The position numbers and the translations under genes are program-made. This document shows positions 51,831 through 61,027 of a stretch of DNA of 64,000 nucleotides, in pieces. The DNA comes from Hydrogenophaga sp. Its GTDB lineage: Bacteria > Pseudomonadota > Gammaproteobacteria > Burkholderiales > Burkholderiaceae_C. The stretch spans positions 48,834-112,833 of the forward strand of contig NZ_JAABRQ010000013.1 of the NCBI RefSeq assembly GCF_011390835.1, given 5' to 3'. How positions within the stretch are numbered: position 1 is the stretch's first letter; every line of letters starts with the position of its first letter. The notes under the pieces are model-generated. The model did no database searches. It was given only the letters and a program-made list of their open reading frames with translations, and was not told where the DNA came from.

Positions 51831-53475
51831 CTCCATGAACCGGGTCGGCAAGATCGTGCCGCCCAAGCGACAAATCCTGAAGGATATTTCCTTGTCCTTC
51901 TTCCCTGGCGCCAAGATCGGCGTGCTGGGAACCAACGGCTCGGGCAAGTCCACGTTGCTCAAGATCATGGCCGGTATTGACACCGAGATCGAGGGCGAAG
52001 CGATTCCGATGCCGGGTATCCGCATCGGCTACTTGCCGCAGGAGCCTCAGCTCAACCCCGAGCAAAATGTGCGCGAGGCGGTGGAAGAAAGCCTGGGCGA
52101 GGTGCGCGCAGCGCAAAAGCGGCTGGATGAGGTGTACGCTGCCTACGCCGAAGAAGATGCCGATTTTGATGCGCTCGCCGCTGAGCAAGCGCAGCTTGAA
52201 GCCATCATTTCGACCGCCGGAACCGACAGCGAACACCAGATCGAAATCGCCGCCGATGCGCTGCGCCTGCCGCCTTGGGACGCCAAGGTGGGTGTGCTGT
52301 CCGGTGGCGAGAAGCGCCGTGTGGCGCTTTGCTGCCTTCTGCTCTCCAAGCCCGACATGCTGCTGCTCGATGAGCCAACCAACCACTTGGACGCCGAGTC
52401 GGTGGACTGGCTGGAACAGTTCCTGGCGCGCTTCCCTGGCACTGTCGTCGCCATCACCCACGACCGCTACTTCCTCGACAACGCCGCTGAGTGGATTTTG
52501 GAACTCGACCGTGGCAGCGGCCACCCCTACAAAGGCAACTACTCCAGCTGGCTGGAGCAAAAGGAAGCCCGTCTGGAGCAGGAAAACCGCACCGAGGATG
52601 CTCGCTCCAAGGCGATGAAAAAAGAGCTGGAGTGGGTGCGCCAGAACCCCAAGGGTCGCCAGGCCAAGAGCAAGGCGCGTCTGGCGCGCTTTGAAGAGCT
52701 GAGCGATGTCGACTACCAGAAGCGCAACGAAACCAACGAAATCTTCATCCCGGTGGCTGAGCGCCTGGGCAACGAGGTGATTGAATTCAAGAACGTCACC
52801 AAGAGCTTCGGCGACCGCGTGCTGATCGACAACCTGAGCTTCCAGATTCCGGCCGGTGCCATCGTCGGCATCATTGGCCCCAACGGTGCGGGCAAGTCCA
52901 CGCTGTTCAAGCTGATCAGCGGCAAAGAGCAGCCCGACAGCGGCGAGGTCAAGATTGGCCAGACGGTCAAGATGGCAGTGGTCGATCAGAGCCGCGAAGA
53001 CCTGGCGAATGAAAAAACCGTGTGGCAAGACATCTCCGGTGGGCTCGACATGATCACGGTCGGCAAGTTCCAGATGCCCAGTCGCGCTTACTGCGGCCGC
53101 TTCAACTTCTCCGGCGGCGACCAGCAGAAACGAGTGGGTAGCCTGTCGGGCGGTGAGCGCGGTCGCCTGCACCTGGCCAAGACCCTGGCCGAGGGTGGCA
53201 ACGTGTTGCTGCTGGACGAGCCGTCGAACGACCTCGACGTGGAAACCCTTCGCGCGCTGGAAGAGGCGCTGCTCGAGTTCGCGGGTTGTGCTCTGGTGAT
53301 CAGCCACGACCGCTGGTTCCTTGACCGCATCGCCACCCACATCCTGGCCGCCGAAGGCGACAGTCAGTGGACCTTCTTCAACGGCAACTACCAGGAGTAC
53401 GAGGCCGACAAGAAGAAGCGCCTGGGCGAAGAGGGCGCGAAGCCGAAGCGCGCGCGATTCAAGAGCCTGGCTTGA
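51814..53475 (+). CDS. ettA: Energy-dependent translational throttle protein EttA
   Basis: EttA is an ABC-F ATPase that binds the ribosomal E site and gates the first elongation step according to ATP/ADP level. The 553-residue protein has two ABC domains: Walker A GTNGSGKS, signature LSGGEKRRVAL and Walker B MLLLDEPTNHLD in the first; GPNGAGKS, LSGGERGRLHL and VLLLDEPSNDLD in the second. The family linker with a charged arm (KKELEWVRQNPKGRQAKSKARLARFE) lies between. The start lacks a good ribosome site, and a duplicate of the first codons lies 87 bases upstream. Confidence 0.95.
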   Translation: MAQYVFSMNRVGKIVPPKRQILKDISLSFFPGAKIGVLGTNGSGKSTLLKIMAGIDTEIEGEAIPMPGIRIGYLPQEPQLNPEQNVREAVEESLGEVRAAQKRLDEVYAAYAEEDADFDALAAEQAQLEAIISTAGTDSEHQIEIAADALRLPPWDAKVGVLSGGEKRRVALCCLLLSKPDMLLLDEPTNHLDAESVDWLEQFLARFPGTVVAITHDRYFLDNAAEWILELDRGSGHPYKGNYSSWLEQKEARLEQENRTEDARSKAMKKELEWVRQNPKGRQAKSKARLARFEELSDVDYQKRNETNEIFIPVAERLGNEVIEFKNVTKSFGDRVLIDNLSFQIPAGAIVGIIGPNGAGKSTLFKLISGKEQPDSGEVKIGQTVKMAVVDQSREDLANEKTVWQDISGGLDMITVGKFQMPSRAYCGRFNFSGGDQQKRVGSLSGGERGRLHLAKTLAEGGNVLLLDEPSNDLDVETLRALEEALLEFAGCALVISHDRWFLDRIATHILAAEGDSQWTFFNGNYQEYEADKKKRLGEEGAKPKRARFKSLA

Positions 53476-53480
53476 GATTG

Positions 53481-53569
53481 ACTCACCCCCGCGCCGCGCC
53501 TGCGGCGAGGCACCTCCTCAAGGTGGCGATGCTTGTGGCCCGGCAAAGCCGGTTCCACGGCATCCTGGG
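53481..53569 (+). repeat. 3'-flanking GC-rich repeat, copy 3
   Basis: The element begins six bases after the ettA stop with CACCCCCGCGCCGCGCC and ends in GGCCCGGCAAAGCCGGTTCC, nearly identical to the end of copy 1 (3035-3115) and related to copy 2 after argD. It contains a CACCT / AGGTG mini-hairpin and a CCGGC / GCCGG hairpin. Confidence 0.58.
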
Positions 53570-53600
53570 TTGAACCTACTATTGCTTCGGAAAGATTCTT

Positions 53601-54152
53601 TTGGAACTGACTGACGAACAGGTTCTGGCCGATATGCGCCGATGGATCGAGCGGGCAGTGATCGGGCTCAATCTGTGCCCGTTTGCACGCGCGGTGTATG
53701 TGAAGAACCAGGTGCGCATCGTGGTCAGCCGCGCGCGGCATCTGGATGCGTTTCTGGACGAGCTCGATGCCGAGCTGGGGCTGCTGAAGACCACCCCGGC
53801 CGAACAGATCGATACCACCCTGCTGGTGCACCCTTCGCTGTTTCCCGACTTTGCCGTCTTCAACGATTTCCTCGGCGTGGTCGATGACGTGGTCACCGAG
53901 CACGAACTCGATGGGGTAATCCAGGTGGCGAGCTTCCACCCGGCCTACCAGTTTGACGGCACCGATCCTGACGACATCACCAACGCGACCAACCGCGCAC
54001 CTTATCCCGCGCTGCATCTGCTGCGTGAAGACAGCGTAGAACGCGCCGTGGCCAGCGAGGGCGGGGATGCCGACGCGATCGTGGAGCGTAACCTGGCTAC
54101 CTTGCGCGCCCTGGGGCCAGACGGCTGGCGCGAGTTGCTCTCGAAGCCCTGA
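53601..54152 (+). CDS. DUF1415 family protein
   Basis: The 183-residue protein matches DUF1415: RRWIERAVIGLNLCPFARAVYVKNQVRIVVS, TTLLVHPSLFPDFAVFNDFLG, VIQVASFHPAYQFDGTDPDDITNATNRAPYPALHLLREDSVERA. The conserved Cys in NLCPF and the many acidic residues are family marks, but the function is unknown. The best start is a TTG at 53601 preceded by GGAAAG; ATG starts further in would remove conserved residues. It lies between ettA and a second DUF1631 gene. Confidence 0.84.
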   Translation: MELTDEQVLADMRRWIERAVIGLNLCPFARAVYVKNQVRIVVSRARHLDAFLDELDAELGLLKTTPAEQIDTTLLVHPSLFPDFAVFNDFLGVVDDVVTEHELDGVIQVASFHPAYQFDGTDPDDITNATNRAPYPALHLLREDSVERAVASEGGDADAIVERNLATLRALGPDGWRELLSKP

Positions 54153-54254
54153 ACTGGCCGGTTTTTGGCCCCATTTCGGCGCTTTGCGCCGGGACGGGCT
54201 GCTCACAATGGGAAGCAGGTTCCACCTTGCCCCTCGTGGGTTCACCCGCCAGCC

Positions 54255-56312
54255 ATGACCGCCCGCATCGACACCCCCTTGCAAGCCTGCCTGGCCGAGG
54301 CATTGGTGCTGGCGCGCGGCTGGATTCCAAGCTGGCTGGACCAGACGCAGACCGCGCTGGCTCAACGCGAGGCAACCGCCCGCCACGGACATGAAAAACA
54401 CAGTCTTGGGCAGGCGCGCAGTGCATTGATGACGCACCGCGCCCTCCTCAGCCAACGCCTTTTGGATGCGCTGCGCGATGGCCTGGAGCAGGCCGAGCCC
54501 CCTGTACTGAGCGCTGCGCCAGCCGCTCGCCAGCTCAACTCGCTGAGCTTCGACGAACTGGAGCTGATGGGTGATGACCAGATGCAGCAGTCGGTGAACC
54601 TGACGCGTGTGCAGCAAATCATCAAGCTTGAAGCGGCCGACGAGCTGGCAGCCTTCAGCGCCCGGTTGAGCCGCGCGCAAGGCTTTGAGGTGCTGCGCGC
54701 CGACGCTAACCCCCTGCGACCTGAGGCGGTGGTGACCGCGCTGGTGGCTGCGCTGGACACCTTGCATGTGTCTGATGTCATCCGGTCGCATTGGCTCGCA
54801 GCGAGTGCAGCTCCGCTGGGACAACGGCTCTCGGACTTCTACCAACAGCTCGAACAGTGGCTGGACCGTCAAGGCGTTGCCCCCGCAGGCTACGTGGTGA
54901 TCCAGTCGCCCGCGCCGCGCAAGGCCCAGCGCGTCAGCGCCGCCGGCTCCACGGTGGATGCCATGCCTGTCGAAGCCCTGTCAGATTTGCACGCGCTGCT
55001 GCCTCTTGATCGGCTGCACCATTTACTGGCGGGCAACCTGGCCCAGGCTGGCGCTGCCGTGTCCGATCAGGGCCGATCGGGTTCGGGCAACGCCATGGTC
55101 CGCACCCTGGCCGGCGAGTTGGTCAACCGCCTGCTGAGCGAGGCCGTCGACGAGCCGCGCCTGCTGCCCTCGGTACGCGACATGGTGCAGCAGCTCAAGG
55201 CGCCGCTGCAACAGCTCGCACGCACCGACCCCCGTTTTTTCGCTGATCGGCAGAACCCGGCGCGCCGGCTGCTGGACAGCATCACGACCCGAGGCTTGGC
55301 GTTTGCCACCGAGCAAGACGCTGGCTTCCAAGCCTTTGCAAGCTCGCTGTTGGCTGTGGTGCGCTCCCTTCAAGCGCCAGGGCACCGCTTGCCAGCTCTG
55401 TTGTCCGCCGCCATCGGGCACTTGCCGCTCGCTGTCGAGCCCGAAGCGCTGATGCCCCCAGTCCCGGCTCAGCCACGCCAGGTGCAAGTGACCCAGCGCA
55501 ACGGGCTCGCCGAGCAACTCGCGGCTGAGTTTCAGGCGCGCGACGACTTTGCGCGCGCACCAGGCGTGGTGCGGCGCTTTGTCACCGGTCCCTGGGCTCA
55601 GGTGGTGGCCCATGCGCGGCTGAGCCTGGACGTCACCGACAGCCCGCTGACCTCGGATGCACCGGTGCTGCGCTACATCGACGTGCTGACCGATCTGCTG
55701 TGGTCCAGCCAGCTGGTGCTGGCCAGCCGCAACCGGCCGCGCCTGATCAAGGTGGTGCCCAACGTGTTGCGCACCTTGCGCGAAGGGCTGGACACCATCG
55801 ACTACCCGCGTCCAAGGGCCGAGGCGTTTTTCCACACCTTGCTGGGACTGCAGGATGCGGCCTACCGCACGCAGCACAGCGTGGACCTGGTTCATGAATC
55901 AGCGTGGGCCGATGCCGGCCGAAGTGCCCAGTCGGGTGGCGTTAGCCACAGCATTCAGGTGCGCCCGAGCGAGTCTCAGGACAGTGGTCAGTTTGTCGAC
56001 AGTGCGTTCCACACGCCGCCCGATTTTGTCGACACCGAACCGGTGACCAGCGACTGGCTTGCCCTCAACGGGCGAGAGCCACTGCCGGTGGCCGACGGGT
56101 TGTCCGTGGGAGCCTGGGTGGATCTACATGAGTCTGGCCGCACCATGCGTTGCCAGCTGAACTGGGCTAGCCCGCACGGTCGCCTGTTTCAGTTCGCTGC
56201 GCCACAAGGCCGCTCGATCTCGCTCAGCAGGACCGGGCTGCAGCGTTTGCACACCGCAGGCCGGCTGCGGCTGGTGACCGGCGCGCCCGATCCGATGGCA
56301 CTGCGGCACTGA
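54255..56312 (+). CDS. DUF1631 family protein, copy 2
   Basis: The 685-residue protein is a paralogue of the 49396-51567 product. It shares DPRFFADRQNPARRLLDSITTRG, LDTIDYPRPRAEAFFHTLLGLQ and the C-terminal module with GAWVDLHESGRTMRCQLNWASPHGRLFQF. Outside these blocks similarity is modest, so the two genes diverged long ago and probably have different partners. It has no signal or membrane segment. The ATG at 54255 is chosen; an upstream in-frame ATG adds an Arg/Pro-rich leader. Function unknown. Confidence 0.85.
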   Translation: MTARIDTPLQACLAEALVLARGWIPSWLDQTQTALAQREATARHGHEKHSLGQARSALMTHRALLSQRLLDALRDGLEQAEPPVLSAAPAARQLNSLSFDELELMGDDQMQQSVNLTRVQQIIKLEAADELAAFSARLSRAQGFEVLRADANPLRPEAVVTALVAALDTLHVSDVIRSHWLAASAAPLGQRLSDFYQQLEQWLDRQGVAPAGYVVIQSPAPRKAQRVSAAGSTVDAMPVEALSDLHALLPLDRLHHLLAGNLAQAGAAVSDQGRSGSGNAMVRTLAGELVNRLLSEAVDEPRLLPSVRDMVQQLKAPLQQLARTDPRFFADRQNPARRLLDSITTRGLAFATEQDAGFQAFASSLLAVVRSLQAPGHRLPALLSAAIGHLPLAVEPEALMPPVPAQPRQVQVTQRNGLAEQLAAEFQARDDFARAPGVVRRFVTGPWAQVVAHARLSLDVTDSPLTSDAPVLRYIDVLTDLLWSSQLVLASRNRPRLIKVVPNVLRTLREGLDTIDYPRPRAEAFFHTLLGLQDAAYRTQHSVDLVHESAWADAGRSAQSGGVSHSIQVRPSESQDSGQFVDSAFHTPPDFVDTEPVTSDWLALNGREPLPVADGLSVGAWVDLHESGRTMRCQLNWASPHGRLFQFAAPQGRSISLSRTGLQRLHTAGRLRLVTGAPDPMALRH

Positions 56313-56327
56313 GCGGCGCTGCCGCGG

Positions 56328-57656
56328 TCAGACTTTTCGCAGCAACTTCTTGCGCACCAGACCGATGTTGCTGCGCAGCGCGTAGAGCTCGTCGGTGTAC
56401 GAAAGCGGCACCACCACTTTCTCCACCTTGCTCTCCATCGCGTCGAGCTGATCCAGCAGCGGCTGGATAGGCTGCTCGCTGCCATTCTCATGGCTTTGCT
56501 CGATGTCGCGCAGCTCCGCATACCAGCGGAACACGCGTGAGCGGATGCGAAAACTGTAGAGCGGTGGCACGATGCGCGAGAGAGGCAGCGCCAACGCAAT
56601 GATCAGGCCCATGGCCAGCCACATGCGCTCGACCAGATTGGCCAGCCAGAACGGCAGGTAGCGTTGCAGAAAGGGGGGGCCGTTGCGGATGGCGCGCACC
56701 GCCTCGGGCGACAGGGGCACCTCGCTGTGCTCCAGACTGGGGTATTCGCCGGCCCGGCTGAACCAGCTCGAGCCGCCATGCAGGTTGACGGCGGTCTGGG
56801 CAAACAGCTGCAGGATGGCCGGGTGCGTCTTGGCGCTGGCCAGCAGGCTGGTGGTCGAGGCCACCAGCCGCATGTCACGCTCAGGGATGTTGTTGGCCAG
56901 GTCCACCACGCCCTGTGGCATCACCACCGGGGTGAGGTAGCCAAAGCGCCGCGAGTACGCCTCGCTCTGGGCAAAGTCGAGCAGATTCACACCCGGCGAC
57001 TGCAGCAGCATCTGCACCATGAGCGACTCGGGTGCAGAGGCGAACACCACGGCGTCGAGCTGGCCATTCAGAAAGTCGACGGTCGCGGGCGTTTGCGCCA
57101 GTTCGCTCAGCTGGACCTCGTCCTTGTTGATGCGGTTGACGTCCAGCAAGGTGGAGAACAGGCGCGGCACGCCGCTGCCAGTCGTGCCCACGTTGACGCG
57201 CCAGGACTTGAGGTCGGCCAGGTTGTCGATGGTGCTCGTCTGATCCAGCTTCTTCGCGGCGTCCTCGCGGTAGAACAGCCACAGCGGTTCCACAAACAGG
57301 CTGCCCAGCGAGACGATGGTATCTTCCTCGTCGTAGCCGATGTCAGCTGTACCGCCTTGCACAAAGCCCAGGTCGGCCTTGCCGCTGCGGATCAGCTCCA
57401 GGTTGTCCGACGATCCCTCAGAGGGGAGGAGCTGTACTGTGATGCCGTAGCGGGCCAACGCCTCGGCGTAGCGTTTGCCGAACTCGTCGTAAGCGCTCTG
57501 GTCAGGGCCGGTGGCCAGCACCACCCGCTTGGGCGGATTCGGGTCGAGCCACCAGTAAGCCAGCGCCAGCAGCAGCACCGTGAGCAACGCAAACGGTCCA
57601 AACGAAACGGCCAGGTCGCGGATGGACAGCAAGGTGTATCGGATACCGGTGGTCAT
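56328..57656 (-). CDS. TAXI family TRAP solute-binding protein with membrane anchors
   Basis: The 442-residue protein has an N-terminal membrane helix (about 18-37), a TAXI receptor domain (VVLATGPDQSAYDEFGKRYAEAL, LLPSEGSSDNLELIRSGKADLGFVQGG, WRVNVGTTGSGVPRLFSTLLD), a second membrane helix (about 344-366), and a cytoplasmic C-terminal coil. Usual TAXI proteins are free periplasmic receptors paired with DctQ/M permeases; here the receptor is anchored twice and no permease gene is adjacent, suggesting a sensory or membrane-docked role. It lies downstream of the copper sensor kinase gene, 30 bases after its stop. Confidence 0.87.
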   Translation of the reverse strand: MTTGIRYTLLSIRDLAVSFGPFALLTVLLLALAYWWLDPNPPKRVVLATGPDQSAYDEFGKRYAEALARYGITVQLLPSEGSSDNLELIRSGKADLGFVQGGTADIGYDEEDTIVSLGSLFVEPLWLFYREDAAKKLDQTSTIDNLADLKSWRVNVGTTGSGVPRLFSTLLDVNRINKDEVQLSELAQTPATVDFLNGQLDAVVFASAPESLMVQMLLQSPGVNLLDFAQSEAYSRRFGYLTPVVMPQGVVDLANNIPERDMRLVASTTSLLASAKTHPAILQLFAQTAVNLHGGSSWFSRAGEYPSLEHSEVPLSPEAVRAIRNGPPFLQRYLPFWLANLVERMWLAMGLIIALALPLSRIVPPLYSFRIRSRVFRWYAELRDIEQSHENGSEQPIQPLLDQLDAMESKVEKVVVPLSYTDELYALRSNIGLVRKKLLRKV

Positions 57657-57686
57657 GGACGCTACGTTAGCACGCGCTTGGTGCCC

Positions 57687-59078
57687 TCAGCCGACTGGAA
57701 ACTGCAGGCAAAAGCGGGTCTTGTCCGACTGCGACTCCACGCTCACCGAGCCCCCATGGGCCTCCATGATGGCGTGGGTGATGGCCAGACCCAGACCGGT
57801 GCCCTCGGCGCCGAGATGGACGCGCGATTTGTCCACCCGGTAGAAGCGGTCGAACAGGCGCGGCAGGTGTTCGGCCGCGATCGAGGGGCCGGTATTTTCC
57901 ACACAAAGGCAGGGCTGGCCGCGTGTCTGGCTCAGGCGCACGGCTACGCGCGAACTCGGCGGCGCGTGGCGGATGGCATTCGAGAGCAGGTTGCTGATGG
58001 CGCGACGCAGCATCAGCTTGTCGCCCGTCACCGTCGCGTCCCCCTCCAGCACCAGACTGATGCCTTTGTCGTCGGCCACCACATCGTAAAAATCAAACAG
58101 CCCCTGCACCTCCTCGCGCAGGCGGATCGATTCGCGGTGTGGCAGCGCCAGACCGTGCTCGGTCTTGGCCAGCAGCAGCATGTCGGACACCATACGGCCC
58201 AGGCGCTGGAACTCCTCGGCGTTCGACGCCAGCGTGTCGCGGTAGGCAGGCGCATCGCGCTGCTGCGCCAGCGTGACCTGGGTCTGGGTCAGCAGGTTGC
58301 TGATGGGGGTGCGAAGCTCGTGCGCCAGATCACTGGAAAATTCCGACAGGCGCTGGAAGTCGCGCTGCAGCCGCTCCAGCATGGTGTTGAGCTCGGCGGC
58401 GAGCTCGGCCATCTCCACCGGCACGCTGGACACCTGCATGCGCTCGTCGAGCTGGTGGGCCGTTACCCGCCGGGCGCGCTCGCGCATGTCGCGCAGCGGC
58501 GCCAGGCCGCGCCGCGCGGCCCACCAAGCCAGCAGACCGCTGACCAGCGCTGCGACCACCAGGTAGACCATGAGGCTGCGCTGCAGCTCCTCCATGAAGT
58601 GGGTGTGGTGGTGCGTGTCCATGGCCAGCAGCAGGCGCAGCCCCGGCGCGCTGTCGCCGCCCATGAACGGCGGCGCTGGCAAGGCCACTGCCGCGCCGCG
58701 CAGCATGGCGCCGTCCCAGGTCCAGTCGGTCGGCTGCAGGCTGCCCGGGGCGGACATCAGCTCGGCCGGGAAGGTCTCGGCGGCTTGTCCGTACAGGGTC
58801 TGCTGTGTTTGCTCCAGCCGCACATACAGACCAGTGTGGCTTTGCAGCAGTTCCTCCAGCCGCTGCGACAGCTCGCCAAGGTCGGTGCTGCTGGCCACCA
58901 CCTGGCGCACCAAGGCGGCCTTGTCAGCCAGGTAGTCGCGATCCAGATCGACAAAGTGGGCCTGGTTGGCCAGTGTCACCAGCGCGCCCAGCCCGCACAG
59001 TACGGCCAGCGAAACGGCGCTGTAGAGGAGAGTGAGCCGAGCGGTGAGCGTCAGGCGCAGACCCCGCCGTGCGCTCAT
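57687..59078 (-). CDS. Heavy-metal sensor histidine kinase (CusS/CopS-like)
   Basis: The 463-residue protein has membrane helices at about 15-37 and 168-187 with a periplasmic sensor domain between, which includes a His cluster HHHTH at 156-160, as expected for metal sensing. Cytoplasmic parts are HAMP-like, HisKA with His253 in [15 protein letters not shown], and an HATPase ending [11 protein letters not shown]. It overlaps the response-regulator gene by four bases (ATGA). The neighbouring copper-handling operon and the palindromic box point to Cu(I)/Ag(I) as the signal. Confidence 0.93.
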   Translation of the reverse strand: MSARRGLRLTLTARLTLLYSAVSLAVLCGLGALVTLANQAHFVDLDRDYLADKAALVRQVVASSTDLGELSQRLEELLQSHTGLYVRLEQTQQTLYGQAAETFPAELMSAPGSLQPTDWTWDGAMLRGAAVALPAPPFMGGDSAPGLRLLLAMDTHHHTHFMEELQRSLMVYLVVAALVSGLLAWWAARRGLAPLRDMRERARRVTAHQLDERMQVSSVPVEMAELAAELNTMLERLQRDFQRLSEFSSDLAHELRTPISNLLTQTQVTLAQQRDAPAYRDTLASNAEEFQRLGRMVSDMLLLAKTEHGLALPHRESIRLREEVQGLFDFYDVVADDKGISLVLEGDATVTGDKLMLRRAISNLLSNAIRHAPPSSRVAVRLSQTRGQPCLCVENTGPSIAAEHLPRLFDRFYRVDKSRVHLGAEGTGLGLAITHAIMEAHGGSVSVESQSDKTRFCLQFPVG

Positions 59079-59761
59079 GCGCCAGCCTCCGGGATCTCCA
59101 TCACGTAGCCCATGCCGCGCACAGTGTGAATGAGGCGTGGCTCAAACCCCTCGTCCACCTTGGTGCGCAGTCGGCGCACCGCCACATCGATCACGTTGGT
59201 GTCGCTGTCAAAGTTCAGGTCCCAGACCTGGGAGGCGATCAGTGAGCGCGGCAGCACCTCGCCCTGGCGCCGCATCAACAATTCCAGCAGGCCAAACTCC
59301 TTGGCGGTGAGGTCGATGCGCCGCCCGGCTCTCGTGATGCGCCGGCGCAGCAGGTCGAGCTCCAGGTCTGCCAGGTGCAGGCTGGTCAGCTCCTGCCCAG
59401 GGCGGCCACGGCGCAAGATCACCCGCACCCGCGCCAGCAGCTCGGCAAAGGAAAATGGCTTGACCAGGTAGTCGTCGGCCCCCAGCTCAAGGCCGTGTAC
59501 CCGGTCCTCTACCTGGTCGCGCGCGGTGAGGAACAGCACCGGCATCTGGCGACCCATGCTGCGCAGGCCTTTGAGCACCTGCCAGCCGTCGAGCTCTGGC
59601 AGCATCACATCGAGGATCACCAGGTCGTGCTGGCCTTCGAGCGCCATGTGCAGGCCGTCGTTGCCACGGGTGGCGAGGTCCACCACAAAGCCGGCCTCGC
59701 GCAGCCCCTGGCGCAGGTACTCGCCGGTTTTGGGTTCGTCTTCGACGATCAGGATGTTCAC
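59075..59761 (-). CDS. Copper-responsive response regulator (CusR/CopR-like)
   Basis: The 228-residue OmpR-family regulator begins [19 protein letters not shown] and has the phospho-acceptor Asp51 in [19 protein letters not shown], and a winged-helix domain ending [17 protein letters not shown]. The N-terminus and the [22 protein letters not shown] segment are typical of CusR/CopR/IrlR regulators. The gene starts 36 bases from a perfect palindromic box and diverges from the copper operon, the standard two-component arrangement. Confidence 0.93.
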   Translation of the reverse strand: MNILIVEDEPKTGEYLRQGLREAGFVVDLATRGNDGLHMALEGQHDLVILDVMLPELDGWQVLKGLRSMGRQMPVLFLTARDQVEDRVHGLELGADDYLVKPFSFAELLARVRVILRRGRPGQELTSLHLADLELDLLRRRITRAGRRIDLTAKEFGLLELLMRRQGEVLPRSLIASQVWDLNFDSDTNVIDVAVRRLRTKVDEGFEPRLIHTVRGMGYVMEIPEAGA

Positions 59762-59797
59762 GGCCCGTAGTGTGCCCGCTCACGCACCACCCCAACC

Positions 59798-59821
59798 CAA
59801 CATGACAGATTTGTCATGTTG
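59798..59821 (+). promoter_or_regulatory. Palindromic copper box (CusR/CopR-type)
   Basis: Two perfect 10-base arms, CAACATGACA and TGTCATGTTG, flank the spacer GATT. The core ATGACA-N4-TGTCAT is the CusR/CopR consensus. The site lies 36 bases from the regulator start and 41 bases from the TolC-like gene start, so one dimeric site can control both arms. No other candidate box was found within the spacer. Confidence 0.85.
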
Positions 59822-59862
59822 CCGACAGGCACCTGTGGGGCTGCAGCCATGACACTGGCCCC

Positions 59863-61011
59863 ATGTCCAAAAAACGCCTCTTGCCTGTCCATACGAGCCG
59901 CCCACCCCGGGGGGGGCTCGGTCACATTGCGCTCGCGTTGCTGCTGCCTTTGAGCGCCTGGTCTCAGACGGCCACTGCGCCGCCCCAGGCCGGCATGGCC
60001 CCACCGCTGGTGGACTGGCGTGGCGCCAACGACGCCGTAGCCCAGTTCAAGCGCGGCCACATTGACCTGCTTAAGTGGGAAAGCGCCAACCTGCCCTCCG
60101 ACTCGGCCACGCCAACCGCCGCACCCAACCTGATGCTCATGACGTCGGCCGACGCGGTGCGCCAGGCTTGGCGCGTGCACATCGACCTCAGGCGCACCCA
60201 GAGCCGCCTGGGCGTACTGGCGACTCAGCAGGTGGCCGACGGTCGCTTGGACACGATCGATCCCAGCCTGCAGCGGCGGGTCGAGGGTATGGAAGAACTG
60301 CTGGAAGTGGCGGCCGACGCCCGCAGGGGCTGGCTGAGCGCGGTCGCCGCACGCAAGGTGCTGCGCTTTCGAGAAGCGGCGCTCACCAGTGCCGAGGCAG
60401 GCGAAGAACTCGGCCGGCGCATGGTCAGCGTGGGCAACTGGAGCCCCCTGCAGGCCACGCCCTTCCAGCTGGCGCGCGCCTCGGCCCGCATGGCGCTGCA
60501 AAGCGCGCAGCTTGCGTCCATGAAAGCCGATGGCGCGCTGCTGCAACTGCTGCGCCTGAGCGGCACCGACACGCGCCTGGGACTGCCCGCCGATTTGCCC
60601 GAACTGCCCACTGAGACGCTGACCCGCGACACCTGGCAGCAGCGGCTGGCCGCGGTGCAGGCACATGTGCCCGGCATGGATGCGGTGCGCAACCGGGTCG
60701 CTTCCGAGACGGCCTTCGCGGTGCTCCAGACCAGCCATGCGATGGCGCGCGCCAGTCGAGGCGAGGTGCTCCAGTTGCGCAGCTTCATCACCGAGGAAAC
60801 GGTGCTGCACTACAACGGCATGCTCAAGAGCGTGTGGGACCTGCTGGGCGAGGTCGGCAACCAGGCCAGTGCCGAGGTCGATGCCATCGAAGCGCAGCGC
60901 GATTTCTGGCTGGCCGAAACCGATCTGCAATGGACGCTGCAAGGTGGCGCCCCCACCAGCTTTGTGTCGCCCGGCGGCGGTGGCACTGAAGCAGCCGCTC
61001 CCGCCCACTGA
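59863..61011 (+). CDS. TolC-family outer-membrane-type protein of the copper operon
   Basis: The 382-residue protein has a signal peptide (HIALALLLPLSAWSQ) and long alpha-helices with coiled-coil content (about 150-330) in the manner of the TolC/CusC family: RRTQSRLGVLATQQV, TPFQLARASARMALQSAQLASMKADGALLQLLRLSG, GMLKSVWDLLGEVGNQASAEVDAIEAQRDFWLAETDLQWTL. It is shorter than a full TolC and starts the operon behind the copper box. No RND or adaptor gene is in the operon, so it may act with components encoded elsewhere or have a different role in copper export. Confidence 0.8.
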   Translation: MSKKRLLPVHTSRPPRGGLGHIALALLLPLSAWSQTATAPPQAGMAPPLVDWRGANDAVAQFKRGHIDLLKWESANLPSDSATPTAAPNLMLMTSADAVRQAWRVHIDLRRTQSRLGVLATQQVADGRLDTIDPSLQRRVEGMEELLEVAADARRGWLSAVAARKVLRFREAALTSAEAGEELGRRMVSVGNWSPLQATPFQLARASARMALQSAQLASMKADGALLQLLRLSGTDTRLGLPADLPELPTETLTRDTWQQRLAAVQAHVPGMDAVRNRVASETAFAVLQTSHAMARASRGEVLQLRSFITEETVLHYNGMLKSVWDLLGEVGNQASAEVDAIEAQRDFWLAETDLQWTLQGGAPTSFVSPGGGGTEAAAPAH

Positions 61012-61027
61012 TTCAGGACCACCCGAC

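Noticed and set aside
56664..59108. Another long plus-strand frame (over 800 codons) opposite the TAXI and copper-sensor genes
   Set aside because: It spans two unrelated real genes on the other strand and shows no domain; the same GC-driven shadow effect explains it.
60665..61027. Upstream extension of the multicopper oxidase gene
   Set aside because: The frame is open upstream but overlaps the TolC-like gene and has no family similarity; the twin-Arg signal fixes the start at 61028.
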